A stretch of 64,000 nucleotides of DNA from Anaerocolumna jejuensis DSM 15929 (GTDB lineage Bacteria > Bacillota > Clostridia > Lachnospirales > Lachnospiraceae), in the NCBI RefSeq assembly GCF_900142215.1, contig NZ_FRAC01000012.1, positions 1 to 64,000 on the forward strand, read 5' to 3'. A program made the position numbers and the translations under genes. This document shows positions 24,367 through 32,827 of the stretch, piece by piece. The notes beneath the pieces were generated by a model, which searched no databases, was not told the origin of the DNA, and saw nothing but the letters and a program-made list of their open reading frames with translations. Numbering within the stretch: the stretch's first letter is position 1; each line of letters starts with the position of its first letter.

Positions 24367-27054
24367 CTAGCTCCTTCTAACTCCTTCTTTCAGTGTAGTA
24401 GCAGCTATCTTTCCGGTACGTACAATTGCGTTGGTCGCTATTTTGACAGGAAGCTTTTCATAGGTATTGGGAACTGTGTTATAGGTGCGTTCCAGATGGA
24501 TTGCGTCAAATTTACATTTCGTGGTACACATGCCGCAGCCAATGCACATATAGCTGTCAATTTCCACAGCACCGCAGCCAAGGCAGCGCTCGGTCTCTTT
24601 CTTTAACTGCTCCTCGGTAAAGGTCATACGGTCATCCAGAAAGCTGCCCTTTTTCTCGGGAGAATGGCCAGGATTCTGGCGGGGAGTGGTATCGAAATCC
24701 TGTACGCCTACAGCGACATTATTCTTATCAAAGGCATGGTATTCACGTTTGTCACGGCCAAATACGAGGGACTGACCGGGCTGTACATAGCGGTGGATGG
24801 AGATGGCGCCCTCTTTTCCGGCTGCAATGGCATGAATAGCGAATTTAGGTCCGGTAAAGCAGTCACCGCCTACAAAAACATCCGGCTCGGAAGTCTGTAA
24901 GGTCAGACTATCAGCCTTTGCAATGCCGCCGCGTCCAAGCTCGACCTTGCTTTCTGAGAGGAGTCCGCCCCACTGGATGGATTGGCCGATGGAAAGCAGT
25001 ACGGTATCTGATTCTACTATGATGGTATCATTGTCATCATACTTAGGAGCAAAACGGTGGTCTGCATCGAATACGCTGATACAGCGCTTGAATTCCACAC
25101 CGGTTACCCTGCCGTTTTCTGTCAGGATACGTTTCGGGCCCCAGCCATTGTGGAAGGTCACGCTATCCTCCTCGGCCTCTGCAATTTCATCCGGTAATGC
25201 CGGCATTTCACTGGGGCTTTCCAGGCAGTACAGGTCAACGGCTGCAGCACCCTGCCTTGTACCAGTACGTGCTACGTCAATTGCCACATTTCCGCCGCCG
25301 ATAACTATTACATTTCCGGATAGCTCTGCTTTTCTTCCCAGGTTTACATCACGGAGGAAATCAACACCAGCAATAACACCTTCTGCCTCTTCTCCTTCAA
25401 TGCCAAGGCTTCTTCCGCCCTGTGCACCGATTGCCAGATAGAAAGCTTCAAAGCCCTCTTCGCGAAGCCCCTTCAAGGTGACATCTTTACCAACCTCAAC
25501 TCCTGTCTTAAAGGTTACGCCCATTTCACGCAGAACATTGATTTCCGCATTAAGGACATCTTTTTCCAGACGGAAGGAGGGAATGCCAAGGGTGAGCATG
25601 CCGCCAAGCTTTTCTTCCTTTTCGAACACGGTTACCTGGTAACCGTCGATTGCCAGGTAGTAAGCGCAGGAAAGACCGGCAGGACCGGAGCCTACCACTG
25701 CGATTTTGTTTCCAAGGTTGTAACGCATGGGCGGAATATAACGGATAGAGCCGTCCAGCTCTTTATCGGCAATAAATTTCTTGATTTCATCAATGGATAC
25801 CGGTTCATCAATATCACCACGGGTACATTCACTTTCGCAGCCATGAGGACAGATCCGTCCGCAGACGGCGGGGAAAGGATTTTCCTTCTTTATCAGCTCC
25901 AGTGCTTCGTGGTAACGGCCGGAAGCAGCAAGCTTTATGTAACCTTGTACGGAAATATGGGCCGGACAGGCAGTTTTGCAAGGTGATGTACCTTCTTCCG
26001 TAACATCCATGCGGTTTTCACGGTAATCCACATTCCAGTCACTTTCCCGCCAGATATGGTCACGGGCAGTAGGTTCAGCCTTTACTGAAACAGGTGTTTT
26101 GGAACAGAGCTTCTGGCCAAGCTTCAGGGCATTGACAGGACAGTTTTCCACGCACTGTCCGCAGGCTACACAGTTTTCCTTCTTAACTTTGGCAGTAAAG
26201 TTGGAACGTATGGAATCCGGGGTATTGAAAAGTGTTGCAAGCCGCAGGGAGAAGCAGGAGCAGCCGCAGCAGTTACAGATAGCCGCTGATTCACCAAGGC
26301 CGTCGGTATGGGGCATTTCATGCATCAGTCCGTTGTTTTCTGCAAATTGAATGATTTCCTTTGCTTCCTCACGTGAAATCTGGCGGCCTCTGCCTGTTCG
26401 GATATAGTATTCGGCACCTTCACCCATCTGGATGCAGATATCTTTTTCCAGATGTCCGCAGCCTTCGTCCAGTACACGGCGGGATTGGCGGCAGGAGCAA
26501 TCGGATACGGTAAAGGTATCATATTTGTCCAGATAGTAGGAGAGACGTTCCCAGGGTTTTGTTCCGGGAATATCCTTAATGGCTTCTTCTACAGGAATAA
26601 CACGCATCATTGCCATACCCTGAGGGAACTTGGCAGCCATAGGGGCAAGACGCAGCCTGGTGTATTCTTCAAAGGCTTTACCGATTTCCGGATGCTCGTT
26701 TAATTGTTCACGGTTATTTACCATCATTTCCAGCATGCCGGGGGCAAAAATATTTACAAAGTACCTGTCTTTCTTATCCTCTTTATCCTTCCATACCTTC
26801 GCAACACCGGTGTAGGTCAGCTGCTCTAAAAGAGCCTTTGTCTCCTTCTTGCTCTTACCGGAGCGCTTGGCTACATACTCGAAGGTACGGGGCTTACGCA
26901 GGCCGATAATCATGGCAATATCAGCCATGTCATCTGTTACGACACAGTCCAGTGAATAATATTCGGGAGTATTCTCATCGATTTTATTCATGGCACCGGC
27001 AATACCGCCTACCATTTTTGCAAGCTTTACGATTTTAGGTCTTAATTCACTCAT
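24367..27054 (-). CDS. Large iron-sulfur/FAD NAD(P)-dependent oxidoreductase
   Basis: This protein of about 895 residues has several parts. The N-terminal region (about 1-290) includes a winged-helix-like segment and cysteine clusters (SDCSCRQ, CNCCGCSC). A ferredoxin-type motif follows (CVACGQCVENCPV, about 295-310). A GltD/NfnB-like module (about 360-800) has a cysteine domain (CGRICPHGCESECTRG), GSGPAGLSCAYYLA, a second nucleotide fold (VIGGGNVAIDVARTG) and the FAD motif GGDCFTGPK. The C terminus has CLGCGAVE and a second ferredoxin pair (YMCIGCGMCTTKCKFDAI). It probably moves electrons between NAD(P)H and ferredoxin or an unknown partner. The ATG at 27054, behind GGAAAGGA, gives the better start. 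It sits between hypB and hypA. Confidence 0.85.
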   Translation of the reverse strand: MSELRPKIVKLAKMVGGIAGAMNKIDENTPEYYSLDCVVTDDMADIAMIIGLRKPRTFEYVAKRSGKSKKETKALLEQLTYTGVAKVWKDKEDKKDRYFVNIFAPGMLEMMVNNREQLNEHPEIGKAFEEYTRLRLAPMAAKFPQGMAMMRVIPVEEAIKDIPGTKPWERLSYYLDKYDTFTVSDCSCRQSRRVLDEGCGHLEKDICIQMGEGAEYYIRTGRGRQISREEAKEIIQFAENNGLMHEMPHTDGLGESAAICNCCGCSCFSLRLATLFNTPDSIRSNFTAKVKKENCVACGQCVENCPVNALKLGQKLCSKTPVSVKAEPTARDHIWRESDWNVDYRENRMDVTEEGTSPCKTACPAHISVQGYIKLAASGRYHEALELIKKENPFPAVCGRICPHGCESECTRGDIDEPVSIDEIKKFIADKELDGSIRYIPPMRYNLGNKIAVVGSGPAGLSCAYYLAIDGYQVTVFEKEEKLGGMLTLGIPSFRLEKDVLNAEINVLREMGVTFKTGVEVGKDVTLKGLREEGFEAFYLAIGAQGGRSLGIEGEEAEGVIAGVDFLRDVNLGRKAELSGNVIVIGGGNVAIDVARTGTRQGAAAVDLYCLESPSEMPALPDEIAEAEEDSVTFHNGWGPKRILTENGRVTGVEFKRCISVFDADHRFAPKYDDNDTIIVESDTVLLSIGQSIQWGGLLSESKVELGRGGIAKADSLTLQTSEPDVFVGGDCFTGPKFAIHAIAAGKEGAISIHRYVQPGQSLVFGRDKREYHAFDKNNVAVGVQDFDTTPRQNPGHSPEKKGSFLDDRMTFTEEQLKKETERCLGCGAVEIDSYMCIGCGMCTTKCKFDAIHLERTYNTVPNTYEKLPVKIATNAIVRTGKIAATTLKEGVRRS

Positions 27055-27128
27055 AGTTTCCTTTCCTGCGCTTATTATACGCATTTGAAATTCATACTTC
27101 ATTCCTATTAAGATGGTTATACGTACAG

Positions 27129-27797
27129 CTATTCACACCAGGCTTTTACCGCATTGCCCAGCCAGTCGGTCCATTCCCTGATGCCTTCGTTCTTCAGAGC
27201 ACTGATGGGAATGATTTTGGCTTTGGGATTGCGGAGCTTGATGTTAGCCTTGCATTTTTCCATATCAAAGTTAAAATACGGCATAACATCCACCTTGTTT
27301 ATCAGTACCACATCGCAGATAGAGAACATCAGCGGATATTTAAGAGGCTTGTCGTCCCCTTCCGGTACGGAGAGAATCATGGCATTTTTGACTGCACCGG
27401 TGTCAAATTCGGCGGGACAGACCAGGTTGCCCACATTTTCCAGTATTACAAGGTCAAGTCCGTCCGTATTCAGTCCCTCTAATCCCTGGCGGGTCATTTC
27501 AGCATCCAGGTGGCACATACCGCCGGTATGCAGCTGGATTGCCCTGGCACCGGTCTGCTGTATGGTACGGGCATCCACGTCAGAGTCAATATCCGCTTCC
27601 ATAACGCCGATTCTCAGGTCGCTCTTTAAGGCTTCAATGGTACGGGTCAGAGTTGTGGTCTTACCGGCGCCGGGACTGGACATCAGGTTAAGAAGAAAGA
27701 CCTTTTCAGCCTTTAATTCCTCACGAAGCTTTCCGGCCTGTATGTTGTTGTCAGCAAAGACACTTGTTTTTATCTCAAGAACTTTAAATTCTTCCAT
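27129..27797 (-). CDS. hypB: Hydrogenase nickel-incorporation GTPase HypB
   Basis: This 222-residue SIMIBI-class GTPase powers nickel transfer with HypA. The P loop is MSSPGAGKTTTL (about residues 39-50), switch and metal elements are EADIDSDVDA and HTGGMCHLDAEM, and the guanine motif is INKVD. It lacks the histidine-rich N-terminal nickel store of some HypB proteins. A strong AAAGGAG precedes the ATG. It heads the operon that continues into the large oxidoreductase and hypA. Confidence 0.93.
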   Translation of the reverse strand: MEEFKVLEIKTSVFADNNIQAGKLREELKAEKVFLLNLMSSPGAGKTTTLTRTIEALKSDLRIGVMEADIDSDVDARTIQQTGARAIQLHTGGMCHLDAEMTRQGLEGLNTDGLDLVILENVGNLVCPAEFDTGAVKNAMILSVPEGDDKPLKYPLMFSICDVVLINKVDVMPYFNFDMEKCKANIKLRNPKAKIIPISALKNEGIREWTDWLGNAVKAWCE

Positions 27798-27948
27798 GTG
27801 TCACGCTCCTTTCTTTTACATTCTAATTCAGTTATTTGGCTAAGAGAACCAGTTTATGGTATTTTTCCTGTCGCCGGAAGGCCTTTTTACAATTAAGTCG
27901 CAGGATTATTTCTCATAAGTTTTCTGGTTCAGCCAAGGAAATAGATTC

Positions 27949-27997
27949 GTATATTTTTTAACAATATTATTATAGAATATTCTATGAATACTAGCAA
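27949..27997 (-). promoter_or_regulatory. Promoter of the hypB operon with a possible Rex half-site
   Basis: On the minus strand TTGCTA (27997-27992) and TATAAT (27974-27969) are 17 bases apart. Immediately downstream lies TTGTTAA followed by AAAA and a poor second half (TATACGA), resembling a Rex operator with one good arm. TAGAATATTCTA at 27973-27984 is also a perfect palindrome. The promoter is well supported; Rex control is only possible. Confidence 0.55.
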
Positions 27998-28073
27998 TAA
28001 TGCAAAAAAAATTTGTCACTATTACATATTTATTTGTTGGATTTTAGTGAGAATGTATGATAAAATAGTATTG

Positions 28074-28137
28074 GCTCCTGGTATGACCAGAGCCAGTATG
28101 AGGGAGCCTATGCCGCTTCCGGCAGCAGAATGAGAGG
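28074..28137 (+). promoter_or_regulatory. Two consecutive hairpin plus Shine-Dalgarno-like modules
   Basis: GGCTCCTGG...CCAGAGCC (28074-28094, one bulge) is followed by AGTATGAGGGAG. Then TGCCG-CTTC-CGGCA (28111-28124) is followed by AGAATGAGAGG, which provides the ribosome site for the ATG at 28146. The second flank matches those before hypA and rex. Confidence 0.55.
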
Positions 28138-28145
28138 AAATTGCA

Positions 28146-28847
28146 ATGGAATTTCAGAAGCTTAGTGCTTTGAGCTTAAAAGAGATGTTTATTTGTCAGA
28201 TTCGTGACATGATTTTATCAGGACACCTTCCCGTCGGAAGCAAATTACCACCTGAAAGAGAGCTATCCAAGCAGATGCAGGTCAGCCGGGCAGTGATAAA
28301 TGGCGGGTTTGCGGAGCTGGAAAAACAGGGCTTTTTAGATATCTATCCAAGGCAGGGAGTATTTGTGGCAGATTACGGTAAGAATGGAAACATCAATACC
28401 CTGAACGCCATCATGGAATATCACGGAGATACCCTTGGAAAGTCTCAAATTTACTCCATCTTGGAGGTCCGCCGGGCCTTGGAGCATCTGGCAACGGACT
28501 CCGTCATTAAAAATGCTGCCGATGAGGATATCCTGGGGCTGGAAGGATTACTGGAGGAAGTTGCAGCTGCAAAATCGATTCAGGAGACGGTATCAGCTAC
28601 CTTTTCCTTTCATCACAGACTCTCCGTGATTAGCGGAAACAGTATAATGCCCTTGATTTATATCTCCTTTGAACCTGTTGTGACACAGCTCTGGAAGCGC
28701 TTCTGCCACCGTTATGGAAAAGAAGCCTTATATGACAGTGTACTTTGCTTATATAAATGTGTCAAAGAGCGTGACATAGAAGCTGCAAGAAGATGTACCG
28801 ATAAACGGTTAGACGATGCATTAGAAGGCGAGCATCAGATATATTAA
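28146..28847 (+). CDS. FadR-type GntR regulator (FCD domain)
   Basis: This 233-residue regulator has an N-terminal winged helix (KLPPERELSKQMQVSRAVINGGFAELEKQGFL) and a helical FCD domain from about residue 75. It lies divergent from the hypB operon with about 350 bases between, and could regulate it. It lies upstream of the B12 locus but is separated from it by 800 noncoding bases. The effector is unknown. Confidence 0.85.
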   Translation: MEFQKLSALSLKEMFICQIRDMILSGHLPVGSKLPPERELSKQMQVSRAVINGGFAELEKQGFLDIYPRQGVFVADYGKNGNINTLNAIMEYHGDTLGKSQIYSILEVRRALEHLATDSVIKNAADEDILGLEGLLEEVAAAKSIQETVSATFSFHHRLSVISGNSIMPLIYISFEPVVTQLWKRFCHRYGKEALYDSVLCLYKCVKERDIEAARRCTDKRLDDALEGEHQIY

Positions 28848-29003
28848 AGTCATGCAGAATCCCAAAGTAAGCTTTAGCAGTGTATTTTATTTCGGAAGGT
28901 AATTTCTTAAATCAGTCAGAGAACCCGCAAAAAAAACAGGAAGTTCCAGTTAAGCCTGTTCAGCCTTGCACATCAACTTACAGAAATTTTAAGGCAAAAT
29001 ACA

Positions 29004-29250
29004 GATGGTTTCTGGTTCCGTTCAGGCATTTTCTATTGAGGGGTTCCTTATGACACTTAAATGGCAGCCGTTATGACTGGTTAAATTACACCAGTGTTTG
29101 AGCGCACAGTATTAATATACCCAGTAACTGTAAAGCGAGTTTGGTGCAATTTAACCTTCCAGGAATAACGGCTGGCATTTTAGTGGAATTGGAACCGTGA
29201 ACGAGAAAATTCCTGAACGGAACCAGAAACCATCGTCCGTTTCCCAAGAC
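29004..29250. repeat. Large imperfect palindromic element (copy 2)
   Basis: The left arm 29004-29104 is an imperfect reverse complement of the right arm 29134-29234. For example, ATGGTTTCTGGTTCCGTTCA pairs with the sequence around 29213-29233. A loop of about 30 bases separates them. The right arm and the next 16 bases match the segment 4-118 at the window start. No reading frame of note occurs. It lies between the GntR gene and the cobalamin riboswitch. As RNA it would fold into a roughly 100-bp bulged hairpin. Confidence 0.75.
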
Positions 29251-29371
29251 TTAAATCTAATGAAGACCAAAAGTCGAATACTGAGCTGTAACAACAGAAA
29301 CTATCCGCGAGGAAAAAAAGACTGGTAAAAGCTTCTGATTTATAATATAATAGTTTACTGAAAATTAAATA

Positions 29372-29543
29372 CATTTAAGGTGTCAGAAAAGCATATGCTT
29401 TGTTCTGATGAAAAGGGAAACAGGTGCAAATCCTGTACGAACTCGTCACTGTGATAAGGGAGTTGCGGCAAAAAAGTCACTGATATTAATCGGGAAGGCT
29501 GCCGTAAATTATGATCTTTCAGCCAGGAGACCTGCCTTAAATG
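29372..29543 (+). ncRNA. Adenosylcobalamin riboswitch aptamer
   Basis: A closing stem CATTTAAGG (29372-29380) / CCTTAAATG (29535-29543) surrounds the conserved cobalamin core. Visible blocks are the GGGAA segment, the B12 box-like CAGGTGCAAATCCTG hairpin, GTCACTGTGATAAGG, a later GTCACTG...GGGAAGG and the strongly conserved GCCAGGAGACCTGCC. It heads the cobalamin locus and should turn it off when adenosylcobalamin is plentiful. Confidence 0.93.
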
Positions 29544-29621
29544 AAGCTTGTACAGCCACGAGAAACTGGTTTGGAATGGATAAGACAGGTCGGACTTTGT
29601 CTTGAATTACGTCTTTTTATA

Positions 29622-29656
29622 CCTCCATGCCCATTCGTGGCAATGGAGGTTTTTTT
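29622..29656 (+). terminator. Riboswitch expression-platform terminator that also holds the cbiP ribosome site
   Basis: CCTCCATGCC (29622-29631) pairs with GGCAATGGAGG (29639-29649) and is followed by seven T residues and then the ATG at 29657. The 3' arm is the GGAGG ribosome site, so the same hairpin can both end transcription and hide the start. AAGACA / TGTCTT just upstream could take part in the antiterminator. Confidence 0.85.
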
Positions 29657-31156
29657 ATGTCAAAAGTGATAATGATCCAAGGAACCATGTCCAATGCGGG
29701 AAAAAGCCTGCTGACAGCCGGTCTGTGCAGAATCTTTAAACAGGACGGCTACCGGGTGGCTCCTTTTAAATCTCAGAATATGGCGTTAAATTCCTATATT
29801 ACGGAGGAAGGGCTGGAAATGGGAAGGGCGCAGGTAATGCAGGCGGAAGCGGCAGGAATAAAGCCTTCGGTATTAATGAACCCAATCCTCTTAAAGCCGA
29901 CCAATGATATCGGCTCCCAGGTAATTGTAAATGGGGAGGTCATCGGGAACATGAAGGCAAGGGATTATTTTGCCTATAAGAAAAAGCTGGTGCCGGATAT
30001 CAAAAAAGCATTTCATGCCCTGGAAATGCAGGCTGACATTATTGTGGTAGAAGGGGCGGGAAGCCCGGCGGAAATTAACCTGAAGGAGAATGACATTGTA
30101 AACATGGGGCTGGCAGAGCTTCTGGATGCGCCTGTTCTCCTGGTGGGGGATATCGACAGAGGCGGCGTTTTTGCCCAGCTTGTGGGGACTCTGATGCTGC
30201 TGGAAGAGAAGGAAAAGGCAAGGGTCAAGGGACTTATTATCAATAAGTTCCGGGGAGATAAAACCATTCTTGACCCTGGGATTACCATGCTGGAAGAAAA
30301 GGGCCAGGTTCCGGTAATCGGCGTAGTTCCCTATATGAAGCTTTCCATAGAGGATGAGGACAGCCTTAGCAGCCGGTTTGAGAGGAGAGAGGAAGCACAG
30401 ATCGATATTGCCGTAATCAGATTCCCCAGAATTTCAAATTTCACAGATTTTATGGTATTTGAGCAGATAGAGGGAGTATCCGTCCGATATGTGGATTCTG
30501 TCCTGCAGCTCCATCATCCCGATATGATAATACTGCCGGGTAGTAAAAATACCATGGGCGATTTGAAATGGATGAGGCAGAACGGGCTGGAAGCGGCAGT
30601 GAAAAAAAGGCAGGAGGATTGCGTTATTTTCGGAATCTGCGGGGGCTTTCAGATGCTGGGTCAAAGGTTAGCAGACCCTTATGGAATCGAAGAGGGCGGA
30701 GAGCTTACCGGTATGGGCTTCTTTCCCATGGACACGGTATTGGAGAAAGAAAAGGTGCGGACCCAGGTCCAGGGAACCTTCGGAAAAGTACCGGGGCTCT
30801 TGTCCGGGCTGTCGGGCATGGAATTAAAGGGCTATGAGATTCATATGGGAAGAAGTACGGTAAAGGAGCAAGGCTTTGATTCCTTCTGCAGCCTTACAAA
30901 CCAATTGGACGGGCAGGAAAAAGCAGATGGAATTGCCGCAGGAAATGTGTATGGAACCTATGTCCATGGCATATTTGATGAAGGCGGAGCAGCATCGGTT
31001 ATAGTCAGAGAGCTGGCCGGAAAAAAAGGACTGACTCTGGAAGATGGATTAATGATGGACTATAAAGCTTTTAAGGAAACCCAGTACGATAAGCTGGCAG
31101 AGACCTTAAGAGAGTATTTGGACATGGATGAAATTTATAAAATAATGAAGATATAA
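29657..31156 (+). CDS. cbiP: Cobyric acid synthase CbiP (CobQ)
   Basis: It amidates adenosylcobyrinic a,c-diamide at four side chains using glutamine and ATP. The 499 residues comprise a P-loop amidoligase domain (MIQGTMSNAGKSLLTAGL, with FKSQNMALNSYIT) and a C-terminal class I glutaminase-like domain (ILPGSKNTMGDL; nucleophile Cys in FGICGGFQMLG; YEIHMG and YVHGIFD near the end). The ATG at 29657 follows the terminator-embedded GGAGG; the frame also opens at 29627, but that lies inside the hairpin. It is the first gene after the riboswitch. Confidence 0.95.
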   Translation: MSKVIMIQGTMSNAGKSLLTAGLCRIFKQDGYRVAPFKSQNMALNSYITEEGLEMGRAQVMQAEAAGIKPSVLMNPILLKPTNDIGSQVIVNGEVIGNMKARDYFAYKKKLVPDIKKAFHALEMQADIIVVEGAGSPAEINLKENDIVNMGLAELLDAPVLLVGDIDRGGVFAQLVGTLMLLEEKEKARVKGLIINKFRGDKTILDPGITMLEEKGQVPVIGVVPYMKLSIEDEDSLSSRFERREEAQIDIAVIRFPRISNFTDFMVFEQIEGVSVRYVDSVLQLHHPDMIILPGSKNTMGDLKWMRQNGLEAAVKKRQEDCVIFGICGGFQMLGQRLADPYGIEEGGELTGMGFFPMDTVLEKEKVRTQVQGTFGKVPGLLSGLSGMELKGYEIHMGRSTVKEQGFDSFCSLTNQLDGQEKADGIAAGNVYGTYVHGIFDEGGAASVIVRELAGKKGLTLEDGLMMDYKAFKETQYDKLAETLREYLDMDEIYKIMKI

Positions 31157-31225
31157 AATTGTTGGCGCCTGGTTTGTAACAGTAAACATGCGAGGTGTCA
31201 AAATTACATAGAAACGAGGAAGAAC

Positions 31226-32272
31226 ATGACGAAAGAAGCGTTAAAGGAACTAAAAACAGATAGGCCGGATAAGGAGCAGAGGCAGAGGGTAAAAGCTGTC
31301 TGGGACGGAATTGCAAAACCTGTCAACGGGCTTGGGCAGTTTGAAGCTATTGTTGCTCAGATTGGTGCCATAACAGGGACTTCTGATATCGATATCTCGA
31401 AAAGGGCAGTAATTGTTATGTGTGCCGACAACGGAATCGCAGAAGAAGGAATAAGCCATTTCGGATATGAGATGACAGCCATTATTGCCGGAGAAATGGT
31501 AAAGGGGACAGCCTCTGTCAGCAGAATGGCATTAAGTGCCAGGGCGGATGTGCTGCCGGTGAATATTGGAATTCATCAGGTAGAAGAGATAAGGGGTATG
31601 ATTCAGCAAAGGGTTGTCTGCGGAACGAAGAATTTCAGATTTGAACCTGCTATGTCGGAGGAGGAAGCTCTAAGGGCAATTGAAATTGGAATGGAAACCG
31701 TAAAGGAATGTAAGGAAAAGGGCTATACCCTTCTGGCAACCGGAGAATTGGGTATGGGCAATACCACCACCAGCAGTGCCATGGCAGCCGCACTTCTTGG
31801 CTGCAGCGCGGAGGAGGTCGTGGGTATAGGAGCCGGACTCAGCAGAGAAGGCTTCCAGCGTAAAGGTGAAGTGATAAAGGAAGCCTTAGAGAAATACCGC
31901 TTTAAAAAGGAAGAGACCCTTCGGATTCTTGAGACGGTGGGAGGACTTGATATAGCAGGACTTGCAGGAGTATTTATCGGCGGTGCCCTATACCATATTC
32001 CGGTCATAATAGACGGAGTCATCAGTGCTGTGGCTGCTTTAACAGCTGAAAGGCTGGTTCCCGGCGTGAAGGAGTATATGATACCCTCCCACCTGAGCAA
32101 GGAACCTGCCGCAAAAAGATTATTGGAGGAACTTGGACTCCATCCGGTGCTGGATGCCTCTCTGGCTCTTGGTGAAGGTACCGGGGCTGTATTTTTGTTT
32201 CCCTTACTGGATACGGTGCTGTCCGTATACGAAGGCAGCTCAACCTTTGATGATATCAATAGCAGCCTATGA
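31226..32272 (+). CDS. cobT: Nicotinate-nucleotide:dimethylbenzimidazole phosphoribosyltransferase CobT
   Basis: It activates the lower-ligand base to alpha-ribazole phosphate for the nucleotide loop. The 348 residues match the family length. Typical segments are KPVNGLGQFEAI near residue 32, VMCADNGIAEEGIS, TGELGMGNTTTSSA and GVFIGGALYHIPVIIDG. The catalytic glutamate segment GEGTGAVFLFPLLD is at the C terminus. It overlaps cobU by four bases. No lower-ligand synthesis genes (bza or bluB) are in the window, so the base used is unknown. Confidence 0.95.
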   Translation: MTKEALKELKTDRPDKEQRQRVKAVWDGIAKPVNGLGQFEAIVAQIGAITGTSDIDISKRAVIVMCADNGIAEEGISHFGYEMTAIIAGEMVKGTASVSRMALSARADVLPVNIGIHQVEEIRGMIQQRVVCGTKNFRFEPAMSEEEALRAIEIGMETVKECKEKGYTLLATGELGMGNTTTSSAMAAALLGCSAEEVVGIGAGLSREGFQRKGEVIKEALEKYRFKKEETLRILETVGGLDIAGLAGVFIGGALYHIPVIIDGVISAVAALTAERLVPGVKEYMIPSHLSKEPAAKRLLEELGLHPVLDASLALGEGTGAVFLFPLLDTVLSVYEGSSTFDDINSSL

Positions 32273-32823
32273 TGGTGCTTATTACAGGAGGAAGCGGCAG
32301 CGGGAAATCTGCCTATGCAGAGAAGGCAGCCGTTTTGCTGGGACAGGAAGGTACTCTGTATTATCTTGCAACGATGCAGGTTTATGATGACGAAGGCAGG
32401 AAGAAAATAGAGCGGCATCAGCGTTTAAGGGCCGGAAAGGGCTTTCAGACCATAGAGCAGCCCCATAATCTTTCAGAGGCTATTGATAAAATGAAAGCTG
32501 GTAAGAAAACCATACTGCTGGAATGCATGTCAAATCTTGCAGCCAATGAAATGTTTTCTTCCGGTGTATGCAAGAAGCCGGAGGAGGTCGCCGGAAAGGT
32601 CTGTGAGGAAGTGGCCCTTCTAAAAGAAAAGGCGGAAAATCTGCTGATTGTTACCAACAATGTATTTGAGGATGGCATTCTATATGATGCTTCAACGAAA
32701 GGCTACCTGGAGGCTCTTGGCAGAATAAATGAGAAGCTGGCAGGAATAGCGGATATTGTAACAGAGGTTGTAGTTGGTATTCCGGTTCCGGTAAAAGGAA
32801 AACCGATTATAGGGGGAGAGTAA
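32269..32823 (+). CDS. cobU: Adenosylcobinamide kinase/guanylyltransferase CobU
   Basis: It phosphorylates adenosylcobinamide and then transfers GMP to it. The 184 residues have a canonical P loop (LITGGSGSGKSAYAEKAA). The guanylylated histidine is in the segment IERHQRLRAG, and LLECMSNLAANEMF follows. In place of the usual NEVGxGIVP motif it has TNNVFEDGILYD, a variation also seen in Clostridial proteins, to the best of my knowledge. A second CobU-like protein encoded at 33836 has the opposite pattern. It overlaps cobT and is followed by cobS. Confidence 0.9.
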   Translation: MMVLITGGSGSGKSAYAEKAAVLLGQEGTLYYLATMQVYDDEGRKKIERHQRLRAGKGFQTIEQPHNLSEAIDKMKAGKKTILLECMSNLAANEMFSSGVCKKPEEVAGKVCEEVALLKEKAENLLIVTNNVFEDGILYDASTKGYLEALGRINEKLAGIADIVTEVVVGIPVPVKGKPIIGGE

Positions 32824-32827
32824 AACC

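Noticed and set aside
29251..29371. A further gene between the palindromic element and the riboswitch
   Set aside because: Only short frames without ribosome sites were seen; the stretch most likely holds the riboswitch promoter.
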